From the NCBI RefSeq assembly GCF_052162025.1, contig NZ_CP197401.1:930001-994000 (forward strand): a DNA stretch of 64,000 nt. The letters are read 5' to 3'. The position numbers were made by a program, and so were the translations under genes. This stretch comes from Methylobacter sp015476545. GTDB lineage: Bacteria > Pseudomonadota > Gammaproteobacteria > Methylococcales > Methylomonadaceae. Below the pieces are notes generated by a model. That model was not told the DNA's origin. It saw only the letters and a program-made list of their open reading frames with translations, and did not search any database. Shown piece after piece: positions 9,515 to 19,531 of this stretch. Within the stretch, counting starts at the first letter, position 1. Every line of letters begins with the position of its first letter.

Positions 9515-10675
9515 ATGTTCAAACCTTTATTGCGACAATATGACTGTTTAGCGCCCCATTATGCCGCCTCGGATAATGGGATTCTGGAAAAACATTACCA
9601 GGAACTGGTTGTTAAACGTCATATCCAGAATGATGATGCTCAAGTGGAAGTCTTGGGCCATTTGCAGCAGTTGCTGGACACCCTCTTGGAAAAAGCCGAT
9701 TACGACAGCAAACTGACGCTGGGGAAACTGCTTTCAGCCAAGCCTGAGCAAGGCAAGAGCCTTTACATATTCGGCGACGTCGGCAGGGGTAAATCCATGC
9801 TGATGGATTTCTTTTTTCAAGCCTGTCCGATCAAACAGAAGCGGCGTGTTCACTTTCATGCCTTTATGCAGGAAGTTCACCATCTTATCCATCAATGGCG
9901 ACAATCCCACGATGGCGATCCGATTCCCGCATTGGCCAGACATATTCGAAAATCTACGCTGCTGTTATGTTTCGATGAGTTTACTGTCAATGATATCGCC
10001 GATGCCATGATGCTGGCGCGCTTATTTAAACAGTTGTTTAAAAAAGGCGTCATTATGGTCGCTACATCCAATTACCATCCCGATGCGCTTTATAAAGACG
10101 GCCTGCAACGGGAGCTGTTCCTGCCGTTTATTGCCTTGCTTAAGCAATCCGCTGAAATTCTGGAGCTGGTAGCTAAAGAAGATTACCGTTTGACGCACCT
10201 CAAGGCGTTATCGACGACTTTCCATGCCTCGCTTGGCGAGTCAGGAAATGCGTTTCTGCGGCAAAGCTACAACCACCTGACCAATAGCGCTGCAACGGAA
10301 CCCTTAGTTTTGCAAGTGCAGGGCCGAAAGGTTCATTTTGCGGCGGCGCATGGCGATATTCTGTTTACCTCTTTCAGAGAGCTTTGCAGCAGACCGCTAG
10401 GCGCAGCCGATTATCTGGCGATTGCCCGGGAATTCAATACTTTGCTGATTTCGGATATCCCCAGATTTTCCTTGGAAAACAAGGACGAAGCGAAACGCTT
10501 CGTGATCCTGATCGATGTACTCTACGAACATAACGTGAAACTGATCTGTACTGCCGCGGCATCTGTTGATCAGCTTTGTACAGATCACGGGGCTTTTGAA
10601 TTCAAGCGAACCCAATCAAGGCTGGTCGAGATGCAAACGGAAAGGTATCTGAGCGAAGGGCGGATGCCTGCCTAA
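9515..10675 (+). CDS. zapE: ZapE/AFG1-family ATPase
   Basis: P-loop ATPase of the ZapE/AFG1/LACE1 family; in E. coli it acts on Z-ring stability at constriction and has links to respiratory complex turnover. Walker A is GDVGRGKS (about residue 87), Walker B LLLCFDEF (about residue 150), and the family C-terminal TQSRLVEMQTERYL is present. The open frame reaches back to 9452 and would overlap the upstream small gene; I prefer ATG 9515 because MFKPLLRQYD gives the normal family length (386 aa). No strong ribosome site marks either start. Confidence 0.9.
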   Translation: MFKPLLRQYDCLAPHYAASDNGILEKHYQELVVKRHIQNDDAQVEVLGHLQQLLDTLLEKADYDSKLTLGKLLSAKPEQGKSLYIFGDVGRGKSMLMDFFFQACPIKQKRRVHFHAFMQEVHHLIHQWRQSHDGDPIPALARHIRKSTLLLCFDEFTVNDIADAMMLARLFKQLFKKGVIMVATSNYHPDALYKDGLQRELFLPFIALLKQSAEILELVAKEDYRLTHLKALSTTFHASLGESGNAFLRQSYNHLTNSAATEPLVLQVQGRKVHFAAAHGDILFTSFRELCSRPLGAADYLAIAREFNTLLISDIPRFSLENKDEAKRFVILIDVLYEHNVKLICTAAASVDQLCTDHGAFEFKRTQSRLVEMQTERYLSEGRMPA

Positions 10676-10703
10676 GGCTGGTATTCAGAACGGAAGTACG
10701 GAT

Positions 10704-10745
10704 GCCAGGAGCGACTGGTTGGTCACTCCTGGATGCTTTTTCCAA
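10704..10745 (+). terminator. Terminator of zapE in the convergent gap
   Basis: GATGCCAGGAGCGA pairs with TCACTCCTGGATGC (near-perfect, about 8-nt loop) followed by TTTTT on the plus strand. It lies between zapE and the convergent reductase gene. Confidence 0.75.
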
Positions 10746-10751
10746 TAAGAG

Positions 10752-12497
10752 TTAATAAACGTCTCTGACGTAACGTTTGTCTTTTTTCAGTTGATTGACA
10801 TAATCGATGGCCTGCTGTTCCGACATTTTGCCGTGCTCGGCAATCACGTCATGCAGCGCTTTATCGACATCCTTGGCCATGTGGTAGGCATCGCCGCAGA
10901 CGAAGAAATAACCGCCCTGTTCCAGCCAGGCGAACAGTTCGGCGCCGTTTTCACGCATGCGGTCCTGCACATAAACTTTTTCCTTCTGATCCCTGGAGAA
11001 TGCCAGATCCAATCGGGTCAGTAAGCCTTTTTGCTGCATGGCTTCCAGTTCTTCACGGTAGATAAAATCGGTTGCGGAATTGCGATCGCCGAAGAACAGC
11101 CAGTTTTTGCCGGGCGCATTTCTGTACTCGCGTTCCTGCAGGAAGGCCCGGAATGGCGCGATGCCGGTGCCGGGGCCGACCATGATCATCGGCAGGCTGT
11201 TGTCGTCAGGCACTCTAAAGACCTTGTTAGGGGTAAAGAAGACTCGCACTTCGGTTTCGTCATCGACCAGATCAGCCAGAAAAGTTGAGCAGACGCCTTT
11301 ATGCTGGCGGTCATAACTTTCATAGCGCACGCTGGCCACAGTCAAATGCACGGTGTCAGGATGCATTTTGCCGCTGGAGGAGATCGAGTAGGCGCGATGC
11401 TGCAACGGTTTCAGCAGGCTTATGAATTCGGCGGCCGAGAATTCCACTTGCGGGAATTGCAACAGCAGGTCCAGTATGTCACGGCCCCATAAATAATCGG
11501 CCAGTTTGTCCTTGTCGCCCGATTCCAGAATGCCGTTGAGTTCCTGATCGCCTGAACGGCTGGCAATCTCTTCAATGAATTCCTTGCTGGGCAGTTTGAT
11601 TTCGAATTGCGTGCGTAATGCTTCATGCAAAGCGATGGATTCACCGTTGACCGGTTCGTCTTCATCACCCTTGCAGCCGAGCGCAGTAAGGATGTCGGCG
11701 ACCAGTTTGGGGCAGTTGGTCGGTGCCACGCATAAGGCATCGCCGGCTTCATAGCTTAACCCGGAACCGATAATGGAAATCTCGTAATGCCGTGTTTCTT
11801 TTGATGACGACTCGGCCGTCAGAAGCCGGTTAACAAGCATTCTGGCCGGGAACGGATTTTTTCGGTTGTATTGAGGCTTTTCTGCATGAGCTGCTTCGAC
11901 ATCGACAATCACCGTAGGCGATGCCGCCCCTTCAGCCATGTGTGGAATAACGGCGCTGATCCAGTTCGATGCCGGTTCTTCAAAATCGACGTCACAGTCA
12001 GTGCGGTCATAAATGCGCGTTGCGCCCAGTTCGGCCAATCTTCTATCCCAGTCTATGCCCGCTTTACAGAATAAGTCGTAACTGGTGTCGCCCAGTGCCA
12101 GCACTGAAAATTTCATGTTGTTAAGAGCCGGTGCTGAATCGGTGGAAACAGCCTGCCACAGCATTTGGGCGTTGTCGGGCATTTCGCCTTCGCCGTAAGT
12201 GCTGGTCACGATCAGCAGGTATTCCATGGAAGCGAGCTGACTAATTTCAACCTCATCCATGCTTTTTATCAGAGGTTTCAAGCCATGTGTTTTCGCAACA
12301 TTGGCGGCATCATGCGCGATCGATTCGGCATTGCCGGTCTGGCTGCCGTACAAAATGTTGATGATGCGGGCATCGGCTTGGTTAGCAGTGCCGGCGCTTT
12401 GGATCATATGTGTATGCATGCCGGCAAAAAAGCCGCTAAGCCATGCGCGCTGACTATCGCTGTAGGGAGCGTCGAGTGGGATATGAGGTGTTTTCAT
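10752..12497 (-). CDS. CysJ-like NADPH diflavin reductase
   Basis: Moves electrons from NADPH through FAD and FMN to a partner protein. Domains: flavodoxin/FMN (about residues 46-185, LYGSQTGNAESI), FAD-binding with the connecting helical domain (about 210-430, RAYSISSS region) and NADPH-binding (about 430-581, VGPGTGIAPFRAF, FFGDRNSATDF, FVCGDAYHMAKD), ending YVRDVY as in CysJ. I chose ATG 12497 (581 aa) because the longer frame runs into the gltB 3' end with non-family sequence. No cysI hemoprotein is near; the gene is 80 bases downstream of gltB on the same strand. Sulfite reductase is the default role; electron supply to GltB is a possible alternative. Confidence 0.88.
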   Translation of the reverse strand: MKTPHIPLDAPYSDSQRAWLSGFFAGMHTHMIQSAGTANQADARIINILYGSQTGNAESIAHDAANVAKTHGLKPLIKSMDEVEISQLASMEYLLIVTSTYGEGEMPDNAQMLWQAVSTDSAPALNNMKFSVLALGDTSYDLFCKAGIDWDRRLAELGATRIYDRTDCDVDFEEPASNWISAVIPHMAEGAASPTVIVDVEAAHAEKPQYNRKNPFPARMLVNRLLTAESSSKETRHYEISIIGSGLSYEAGDALCVAPTNCPKLVADILTALGCKGDEDEPVNGESIALHEALRTQFEIKLPSKEFIEEIASRSGDQELNGILESGDKDKLADYLWGRDILDLLLQFPQVEFSAAEFISLLKPLQHRAYSISSSGKMHPDTVHLTVASVRYESYDRQHKGVCSTFLADLVDDETEVRVFFTPNKVFRVPDDNSLPMIMVGPGTGIAPFRAFLQEREYRNAPGKNWLFFGDRNSATDFIYREELEAMQQKGLLTRLDLAFSRDQKEKVYVQDRMRENGAELFAWLEQGGYFFVCGDAYHMAKDVDKALHDVIAEHGKMSEQQAIDYVNQLKKDKRYVRDVY

Positions 12498-12526
12498 TTG
12501 AGTTACTAACAAATCACTGTCTGTAG

Positions 12527-12557
12527 ATCGGCCTCCCTTTTTAGAGGGGAGGCCGAT
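12527..12557. other. Inverted repeat between gltB and the diflavin reductase
   Basis: An 11-bp perfect stem (ATCGGCCTCCC and its complement) around a 9-nt T-rich loop fills the 80-bp gap. Neither side is followed by a T-run, so it may be a processing or partial-attenuation hairpin rather than a strong terminator. Confidence 0.55.
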
Positions 12558-12577
12558 GTGTTGTAAAAAGAATGGAT

Positions 12578-15500
12578 TTAAGCGGGTTGTGCGCTCATCA
12601 TGTCCTGGACGATGCTTAATCCGACGAGTCCGGCCAGATATTCTTCGATACAAGGAATGCCGGCCAACGCCTCTCTGTTGATTTTGTCCTGTTCAATAAT
12701 CCAGGCAGTGGAGCCTATCGAATAAATACTCTGTACATCACGCAGGATTAGTGTCTTCTTGTAATCATTCAGACGTTTGGCTGCCAGCAGGCAGGCAAGT
12801 TGGTCATCACTGTAATTGCTGTAAGCTTCGCGAGTGTTCTTGACCAATGCTTCCTGCAGTTTGCGCGGACGCTCCATGATCAGTTTGCGCGCAGCCTGCT
12901 CTATCTGGCTTTGAGTCTGCAACGCTTCAGGCAGATGCTTCAGCATGTCGCGGGCGTAAGACTGGGCTTTCTCAAACACGGAGAAACTGTTTACCAGCTT
13001 GAACATCAATGCTGTATCGGTTGTGCCGTAATCCGGAATCGCGCCGCCAAACAACGGTTGTGTTGTCTGGTACGCCCGTCTGACCTGCTCAACCTGTTCA
13101 GCCGCCAGTGCCAGCGACAATTCCTCGATCATTTCCTTGCGATCCAGCGATTGCTGCAAGTATTTGGCTGTCTGGGTTTTATAGAGCCATAACGGCAGCG
13201 TAAATTTGAAATGCGCGCGTTCGGTAGCCCAGTTATCGAGCAACCATCTGGCCCTGCTTGAGTTGGCATAGCTGGCATGCTGCTCGAGCATAGACAGAAT
13301 GAACTGTTCATGAGCTCGGGCCGTATCGGTATCCTCGGTCAGGCGGTGCAGCTCCACGGACGAGCTGTCGTACAAGCTTTCTAGCCGGTCTTCCGGATCA
13401 TACTGATAGGCATTGCCGCCGGACATGCCGTTGCAGAAACCTTTGCCGAACCCGCCTATATTCAATACGGCGCCGTTGATCATGTATTCGCAGGCGAAAT
13501 CGCCCACACCTTCGACGACCGCCATGGCGCCCGAGTTTCGGACCGCAAACCGGTCGCCGGCTTCGCCGTTGACAAAGGCCTTGCCGCCGCTGGCGCCAAA
13601 CAGGGCAAAGTTGCCGATCAGCACGTTATTGCCCGGTGTTTTAATGCCGCCGCCCGGCGATTCGACGACCAGTATGCCGCCGCAAGCCGATTTGCCGACG
13701 CCGTCGTTGCAGGTGCCGGTGTGCTCCATGCGCATGCCGTCATTCATGAAGGCAGCATAGCTTTGCCCGGCTGAGCCGTGCGTGCGGATGATCACGCTGT
13801 CCGGCGCCAGATAGCGGCGGCCGTGCTGGTTGGTGTAAATGATCTTGGAGCGGGAAACCTGCTCATCGCTGAGTTCATAGGCCAGCATGCGCTCGATGTC
13901 GATCGCTGCCTGTCCGCCCACCGTTTTGTTGCGGTTGTTCAGTTTGAAATCGGCGCCTTCGATAATGAGTTGCTGTTTATTGCCGTCAATAATGTCGGTT
14001 TTAAACCGTTTGATAATGGCGTCATCAACGCTGAAGTCCGCTTCCAGGTAGATCGGGTTTTCAATTTTTACCTCGTTCGCTTGCGCAAGCAGGCGGGTCA
14101 GATCCAGCTGGCCGATCATGGCTTCGTGATTGATCAGGTGCAATAGCTCGGTTTTGCCGCGCAGTTCGCGCAGGCTTCGGTAGCCTAATACGGCCAGTAT
14201 TTCCCTGACTTCGTGAGCCAGATTCATGAAGTATTGGGCCAGTACGCGCGCATCGCCTTTGAACTCTTCATGCTCGGTGGTCAGGCCGGCCGGGCATTTG
14301 ATGTTACAGTTCTTGGCCATGACGCAGCGCAGCATCATTAATGCTGTGGTGCCGAATTCAAAGGAGTCGGCGCCTAAAATAGCCGATTTAACGACGTCCA
14401 ATCCGCTTTGATGGGCGGCGCTGCAACGCAATACGACTTTGTCGCGCAGACCGTTGACGGCCAGTGCCTGATGCACTTCGGCGATACCGATTTCAGGCGA
14501 GCGGCCGGTGTTTTTCAGGCTGGTTACGGCTGCCGCGCCGGTACCGCCGGTATTGCCGGCTACGTTGATCACGTCGGCTCCGGCTTTGGCGACGCCGACG
14601 GCAATTGTGCCGATGCCTTCTGATGACACCAGCTTGACGCCGACTTTTACGCGCGCAGCTTTGGCGTCATGAATCAATTGCCCCAAATCTTCGATAGAGT
14701 AGGTATCGTGATGCGGCGGCGGGCTGACCAGTTCCACTTTGGGCGTGCCGCCGCGCAGAGCGGCAATTTCGACCGAGACTTTGGGCGCAGGCAGCTGACC
14801 GCCTTCGCCCGGTTTTGCGCCCTGGCCGATCTTGATTTCAATCTCCTGGATATTGGGGTCGGCCAGATAGCCGGCCCAGACGCCAAAACGGCCTGACGCG
14901 AATTGTTTGATTTTGCTCGAACGCAGCGTGTTGAAACGGCTGGAATGCTCGCCGCCTTCGCCGGAGTTGCTGAGCGCACCGACAATGTTCGTGCCCTGGG
15001 CGACCGCTTCGTGTGCTTCTGCCAGCAAAGCGCCGTGACTCATCGCGCCGGAGGCCAGGGTTGCGGTGATTTCATGGGCCGGTTGTACATCGGTCAAGGC
15101 AATCGGATCGCGAGCGCTCTGGATGGACGATAAATAGTTAGTCAGAAGGCTATCAGTGTCGGCTACTTTGATATTTAGCGTACTGCCTATGGCTGCCGCA
15201 CTGAATTCAGTATCGGCGAAGCGTTTTTTAAAGTGCTGCGACAGTTGCTCCAAACGCGCTTCGGATGAATTTTCAGTGAAGCTGATGCTGAAAGAAGCGT
15301 TGTCGGCTTGGTCGACCTTCAGACCGCGGATTAAATAGTTGATATTGCCGTACAAACTCTGCCTGCCGAGAATGCGGTTGAAATCGGCAACGGTTTCGGC
15401 CGTGCTGACGTCAGCCGGAAAATCCATGATGTCGCGCAAGGCGGCCGGCCTGGATTCGCGCTCAAGATACAGGTTTTTGGTAAAGCTGCGATAAGCCGGC

Positions 15501-18061
15501 GTGATGCCGAAGGCGTCGATTTGCCCCGGGGTACGCTTGTTATAGCCGAAATCGGTGTAGGCCGTGTCGCTGGCGACGGGCGATTTATCCTGAGGGATAT
15601 ACAGAATCTCCTCATCGGTCATGTTGATATATTCCCGGACCGCAGTATTGCCGAAACTGTGGCCGGCGCCGTCCTGGCGCTCCTTGAATAGTCCGAGGAA
15701 TGGGATGTCTTTTTCCTCGTGCACAGACAGTGCTTTTTGATGCCATTCTGTCGCGCTGGCCGCGATATCGGCATAACGCGCCCCTCCGACTGCTGCATGG
15801 ATGTTTGGAAAGTAAGGGCGCAGCTTGGGCTCATTGGTATCCAGATAGTTGGATTCGAAGAATTCCCCGCCAATATAGCTTTCCACGGTGCATAGGCCAA
15901 ATTTGCCCATGGTTTTCATGAGCGATTTTTCAGCGGCTTTCTGGAAATTGTACAGCGCTTTTTGCCGTTCATCCGCTGCATAATGGCTGAGCACGCGGTT
16001 ATGCACGCTGATAGGGCAGACCGCCGAAGCGCCGAAACCTAGGATCGTGGCGATATCATGCGAGCTGGCTGCCTGTCCGGTTTCCGCGATCAACGATGAA
16101 TTAAAGCGCAGGCCGTGTTTAACCAGATGCTGGTTGGCGGCCGCAATCATCAGCAGGGCCGGAATGGCGGCTTTGTCTTTATCGATGTTGGCGTCGCTCA
16201 GGATGATGATGCCGGTGTTTTTTCGCGCGGCACTCTCAACCTGCTCGCAGACGGCTAGTAACGCCGCTTCCAAAGACTCTTCGTTGCACTTCGCGTCATT
16301 GAAGTCAGGCGTATACAGCATGTCCAGCGTGACGACGCTGACCGCTGCTTGTCTGCGGATCTGTTCCAGTTGAGTGCGCAGCAGAATCGGCGAGTCGATA
16401 ACGAGCTGTTTGCTGTACTCATCGGAAAAAGTCGGTTTGGCGCCCAAGGCCACGCGCAAGGTCATGCCGTCGCTCTCTCTGAGCGAATCGAGCGGCGGAT
16501 TGGTGACCTGTGCGAAGCGCTGGCTGAAATAGCGCGACATGCCCCCTTCCGTGCCCGACAGCGCGTTAGGCGCGATACCGTAGCCCATGGCCGATATTTT
16601 TTCCATGCCGGTAGCCAGCATCGGGTCAAGCAGGAATCTGAAGCTTTCCTGGTTGAGCGAGTAAGCGGTGTGCCGCTGGTCTATCGTGAAGGAATACGCG
16701 TCATTAATCTCGGACAGCTCAACTTTCGGCAGTTCCGGCATATGGATGCAGCGTTGCGCCAGTAACGCCTGGTAGTCTTGCTCCTGGGCCAGGCGCTCCA
16801 TAATCTGGTGGGTGTTGTAAGCTTCGCCGGTGCTGTGGTCGAAGCAGATCATGCCGCCGGCTTCAATGCGTCCGCGTTTTAAGACTTCCTTCGGAGGGAA
16901 ATCAATTTGCCCGGCTTCTGACATGACAGCCAGATAGTTTTCGGTTTCAACCGAGCGTAAGGGGCGCAGGCCGAGACGGTCCAGGCGTGCGCCAACACGT
17001 ATGCCGTCGCTGAAAATCAATGCCGCCGGACCGTCGTTCTTTTCTTCGTACAAGCTGAAATATTCCAGCATGGCGCGTACTTGCGGCGACAGTGTTGTAT
17101 CGTTTTCCCAGGCTGGCGGCATCATCGCCAGCACTGCTGTGACGATATTTAGATTGTCTTCGTTGATGCGGCGCGTCAGGGTTTGGTCCAGACGGCCGGA
17201 GTCTGACTGGCCGCACGGGAACACGATGTGCTTGTTGTGCTGGCGCGCGATGGCGTTTTCGCTCAAGCGGTTTTTCTTGTCGGTGTTCAGCTCGCCGTTA
17301 TGGGCCATGTAACGGAATGGCTGAGCCATCAGTGCGGCCGGAGCTGTGTTGGTTGAAAAACGGGTATGGAAAAACAGTGTGTTGATCTCGTGATCCTTGT
17401 CGCGCAGATCTATAAAGTACGGAATGACTTCAAAAGAGTTGAGCCGGCCTTTGTAAACCTGTGTACGCGAACTCATGGATAAAGGATAAAAGCCGTTCAA
17501 TTCAGGGCGCGAGAAGCCTTCAACTTCAATAGCCAGCAAGGTGGTCTGAATATGCTTTTCAAACTGATCATGCGTAGCCGTTTTTAAATGCTTCGGGCGG
17601 TCGAAAATCACCTGCTTGATAGGCAGCTGTGCTTTGACCGAAGCGGAATTGAGCACGGCATTATCAACCGGGACGTCTCGCCATTGAATAATTGGCAGAT
17701 CAAATGCCTCGAAGTGGCGGTTAACAAGTTCTCTTGCCGCTGAGTCATAGTGATCATGATCTTCCGGAAAAAAGAAGTTGGCTACGCCAAACTGACCGAG
17801 TTCCAGATTTTCGATGCCGGTGATCTTGCGAAAGAACTTAAGCGATAAATCAATGTTAACGCCAGCACCATCGCCAATTCCTTCTGCACTCATGCCGCCG
17901 CGATGTGGAATAGTGCAAAGCGCTTCGTGTGATTTAATCAGCAGATCATGAGTTTGTACGCTCTTTTTGTGAGTAATAAAACCCACGCCGCAGCTGTCCT
18001 GCGACAATTCATCGTTATACAGCATCTGTTCTTTACTACCTAATCGGGAATTTTCAGTCAT
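12578..18061 (-). CDS. gltB: Glutamate synthase large subunit, extended form
   Basis: Converts glutamine and 2-oxoglutarate to two glutamates. After a 23-residue propeptide the amidotransferase nucleophile Cys24 appears (QDSCGVGF). Then come the central and FMN-binding synthase domains (GAKPGEGGQLP, AGADVINVAGNTGGTGAA) and the C-terminal beta-helix (GGGIKTPGNNVLIGNFALFG). Two oddities: the length is 1827 aa against about 1500 in E. coli, with a tail of about 195 residues after the usual end (from about 1632), mostly helical; and the Fe-S cysteines at 1246, 1252 and 1256 are spaced C-x5-C-x3-C, not the usual C-x5-C-x4-C. No gltD is in the window; a diflavin reductase follows. Confidence 0.93.
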   Translation of the reverse strand: MTENSRLGSKEQMLYNDELSQDSCGVGFITHKKSVQTHDLLIKSHEALCTIPHRGGMSAEGIGDGAGVNIDLSLKFFRKITGIENLELGQFGVANFFFPEDHDHYDSAARELVNRHFEAFDLPIIQWRDVPVDNAVLNSASVKAQLPIKQVIFDRPKHLKTATHDQFEKHIQTTLLAIEVEGFSRPELNGFYPLSMSSRTQVYKGRLNSFEVIPYFIDLRDKDHEINTLFFHTRFSTNTAPAALMAQPFRYMAHNGELNTDKKNRLSENAIARQHNKHIVFPCGQSDSGRLDQTLTRRINEDNLNIVTAVLAMMPPAWENDTTLSPQVRAMLEYFSLYEEKNDGPAALIFSDGIRVGARLDRLGLRPLRSVETENYLAVMSEAGQIDFPPKEVLKRGRIEAGGMICFDHSTGEAYNTHQIMERLAQEQDYQALLAQRCIHMPELPKVELSEINDAYSFTIDQRHTAYSLNQESFRFLLDPMLATGMEKISAMGYGIAPNALSGTEGGMSRYFSQRFAQVTNPPLDSLRESDGMTLRVALGAKPTFSDEYSKQLVIDSPILLRTQLEQIRRQAAVSVVTLDMLYTPDFNDAKCNEESLEAALLAVCEQVESAARKNTGIIILSDANIDKDKAAIPALLMIAAANQHLVKHGLRFNSSLIAETGQAASSHDIATILGFGASAVCPISVHNRVLSHYAADERQKALYNFQKAAEKSLMKTMGKFGLCTVESYIGGEFFESNYLDTNEPKLRPYFPNIHAAVGGARYADIAASATEWHQKALSVHEEKDIPFLGLFKERQDGAGHSFGNTAVREYINMTDEEILYIPQDKSPVASDTAYTDFGYNKRTPGQIDAFGITPAYRSFTKNLYLERESRPAALRDIMDFPADVSTAETVADFNRILGRQSLYGNINYLIRGLKVDQADNASFSISFTENSSEARLEQLSQHFKKRFADTEFSAAAIGSTLNIKVADTDSLLTNYLSSIQSARDPIALTDVQPAHEITATLASGAMSHGALLAEAHEAVAQGTNIVGALSNSGEGGEHSSRFNTLRSSKIKQFASGRFGVWAGYLADPNIQEIEIKIGQGAKPGEGGQLPAPKVSVEIAALRGGTPKVELVSPPPHHDTYSIEDLGQLIHDAKAARVKVGVKLVSSEGIGTIAVGVAKAGADVINVAGNTGGTGAAAVTSLKNTGRSPEIGIAEVHQALAVNGLRDKVVLRCSAAHQSGLDVVKSAILGADSFEFGTTALMMLRCVMAKNCNIKCPAGLTTEHEEFKGDARVLAQYFMNLAHEVREILAVLGYRSLRELRGKTELLHLINHEAMIGQLDLTRLLAQANEVKIENPIYLEADFSVDDAIIKRFKTDIIDGNKQQLIIEGADFKLNNRNKTVGGQAAIDIERMLAYELSDEQVSRSKIIYTNQHGRRYLAPDSVIIRTHGSAGQSYAAFMNDGMRMEHTGTCNDGVGKSACGGILVVESPGGGIKTPGNNVLIGNFALFGASGGKAFVNGEAGDRFAVRNSGAMAVVEGVGDFACEYMINGAVLNIGGFGKGFCNGMSGGNAYQYDPEDRLESLYDSSSVELHRLTEDTDTARAHEQFILSMLEQHASYANSSRARWLLDNWATERAHFKFTLPLWLYKTQTAKYLQQSLDRKEMIEELSLALAAEQVEQVRRAYQTTQPLFGGAIPDYGTTDTALMFKLVNSFSVFEKAQSYARDMLKHLPEALQTQSQIEQAARKLIMERPRKLQEALVKNTREAYSNYSDDQLACLLAAKRLNDYKKTLILRDVQSIYSIGSTAWIIEQDKINREALAGIPCIEEYLAGLVGLSIVQDMMSAQPA

Positions 18062-18304
18062 TTTTCGGCCCGTTCTAATCGTGCTGTCAAAAGACAGCGT
18101 TTATAGTTCGTTTTTTGTTTCAATGCGTGTTAGAGTCAAGGAATTAAATTTTAATTCAGGCAGACACATTGAGATACTACGAAATCTTTTTAGATGAATT
18201 TCATCTAGTGAAACCTTTTAATTGTATCACGAAAGATTGTACATGCTAGTACTCTATTTTTGTCGAATTGTGGAAGTTCAGGTTGTCTTAATATATTAAT
18301 TGAT
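18062..18304. promoter_or_regulatory. Divergent upstream region of gltB and ubiF-like gene
   Basis: AT-rich region serving two divergent genes. Two inverted repeats are visible: GCTGTC-AAAA-GACAGC at 18083-18098, in the gltB leader close to its start, and TAGATGA-ATT-TCATCTA at 18191-18207, near the middle, which could be an operator. No convincing -35/-10 pair stood out. Confidence 0.4.
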
Positions 18305-19531
18305 ATGAAAGAGCGTTTTGATGTTGTAATCGTAGGCGGCGGCATGGTAGGTGCGGCCTTAGCTTGTAGCTTGGGCGGCAGCTTATTGAAGGTGGCTGTA
18401 ATAGAAAATTCGCTGCCGCAGGAGTTTTCTGCCGATCAGCCGCATGACTTGAGGGTTTCGGCACTCAGTATTGCGTCGAAAAACATCCTTGAAACGGTCG
18501 ACGCCTGGCGGGGTATCACCAGCCGCAGGCTTTGCCCGTTCCGGCGCATGCGTGTCTGGGAGACTGCCGGCGATACGGAATTTTGCAGCGATGATATCGG
18601 TCATTCGGAGCTGGGCTATATTGTTGAAAATCGTGTGACGCAGCTGGCTTTATTGGACCGCTTGCGCGATTTCGATAACATCGAACTGATCTGTCCTGCC
18701 ACGATTAACCGAATCAGTTATTCAGCCGAAAGTCAAAATGATCATTCCGAACTGGAATTGGCTGATGGGCGCCTGTTGTCGGCAAAAGTGCTGGTTGCGG
18801 CAGACGGAGGGCAATCCAGAGTCAGGCAGGCTGTGGGCTTGGGGGTAACAAGCTGGGATTATAAACAGCACGCCCTGGTCATTTATATTGAGACGGATTA
18901 TGGGCAGCAGGATATCACCTGGCAGCGTTTTGTACCTAGCGGGCCGCAGGCATTTTTGCCGTTGACGGGGCATTATGGCTCCATAGTCTGGTACAACTCG
19001 CCGGATGAAGTGGTCCGATTAAAAGCATTGCCTCATGAGGAACTGATGGCCGAGCTGGCGGCTGCGTTTCCTGAATGCCTCGGTAAGGTTAGAGGGGTTC
19101 TCGGCACAGCCAGTTTTCCTTTAAAACGGCAGCATGCGCAGGACTACGTCAAGCCCGGCGTTGTTCTGGTCGGCGATGCGGCGCATATGATCAATCCGCT
19201 GGCTGGGCAAGGGGTGAACATAGGCCTATTGGATGCGGCCACGTTGGGCGAGGTTTTGATTGAGGCGCAGAAGCAGGGGCAGGCTATTGATGATATAGCC
19301 GTTCTAAAGCGCTACGAAAAGTTGCGGCGCAACGAAAACCTGAGAATGATGACAGTCATGGAGGTTTTTTATCGCGTGTTCAGTAACGAGATATTGCCGG
19401 TCAAGTTCTTGCGGAACCTGGGGCTGGGGCTGGCCGAGCGACTTTCGCCGGCAAAAAACAAAGTCATGCGCATGGCCATGGGCTTGGATGGCAATCTTCC
19501 CAAGCTCGCCAAGGGGCAGTCAATCGTTTGA
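18305..19531 (+). CDS. UbiF-like FAD-dependent ubiquinone-biosynthesis monooxygenase
   Basis: Aromatic-ring hydroxylase of the UbiH/UbiF/COQ6 family. The N-terminal FAD motif VVIVGGGMVGAALA, the middle DG motif (VAADGGQSRVRQA) and the GDAAHMINPLAGQGVNIGL motif are intact. The DLRVSALSIAS segment and the tail FLRNLGLGLAERLSPAKNK resemble UbiF (C6 hydroxylation of demethoxyubiquinol) more than UbiH or UbiI, by memory of E. coli UbiF. I use ATG 18305 (408 aa): the upstream extension MSNCGSSGCLNILID is not family-like. No ubi gene lies next to it, so which ring carbon is hydroxylated remains open. Confidence 0.87.
   Translation: MKERFDVVIVGGGMVGAALACSLGGSLLKVAVIENSLPQEFSADQPHDLRVSALSIASKNILETVDAWRGITSRRLCPFRRMRVWETAGDTEFCSDDIGHSELGYIVENRVTQLALLDRLRDFDNIELICPATINRISYSAESQNDHSELELADGRLLSAKVLVAADGGQSRVRQAVGLGVTSWDYKQHALVIYIETDYGQQDITWQRFVPSGPQAFLPLTGHYGSIVWYNSPDEVVRLKALPHEELMAELAAAFPECLGKVRGVLGTASFPLKRQHAQDYVKPGVVLVGDAAHMINPLAGQGVNIGLLDAATLGEVLIEAQKQGQAIDDIAVLKRYEKLRRNENLRMMTVMEVFYRVFSNEILPVKFLRNLGLGLAERLSPAKNKVMRMAMGLDGNLPKLAKGQSIV

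Noticed and set aside
12498..12653. N-terminal 52-residue extension of the diflavin reductase
   Set aside because: It reads through the intergenic hairpin and into the gltB 3' end, and does not resemble the family; ATG 12497 is better.
12800..17312. Many plus-strand frames opposite gltB
   Set aside because: All fall on the complementary strand of a clear gltB and have no motifs.
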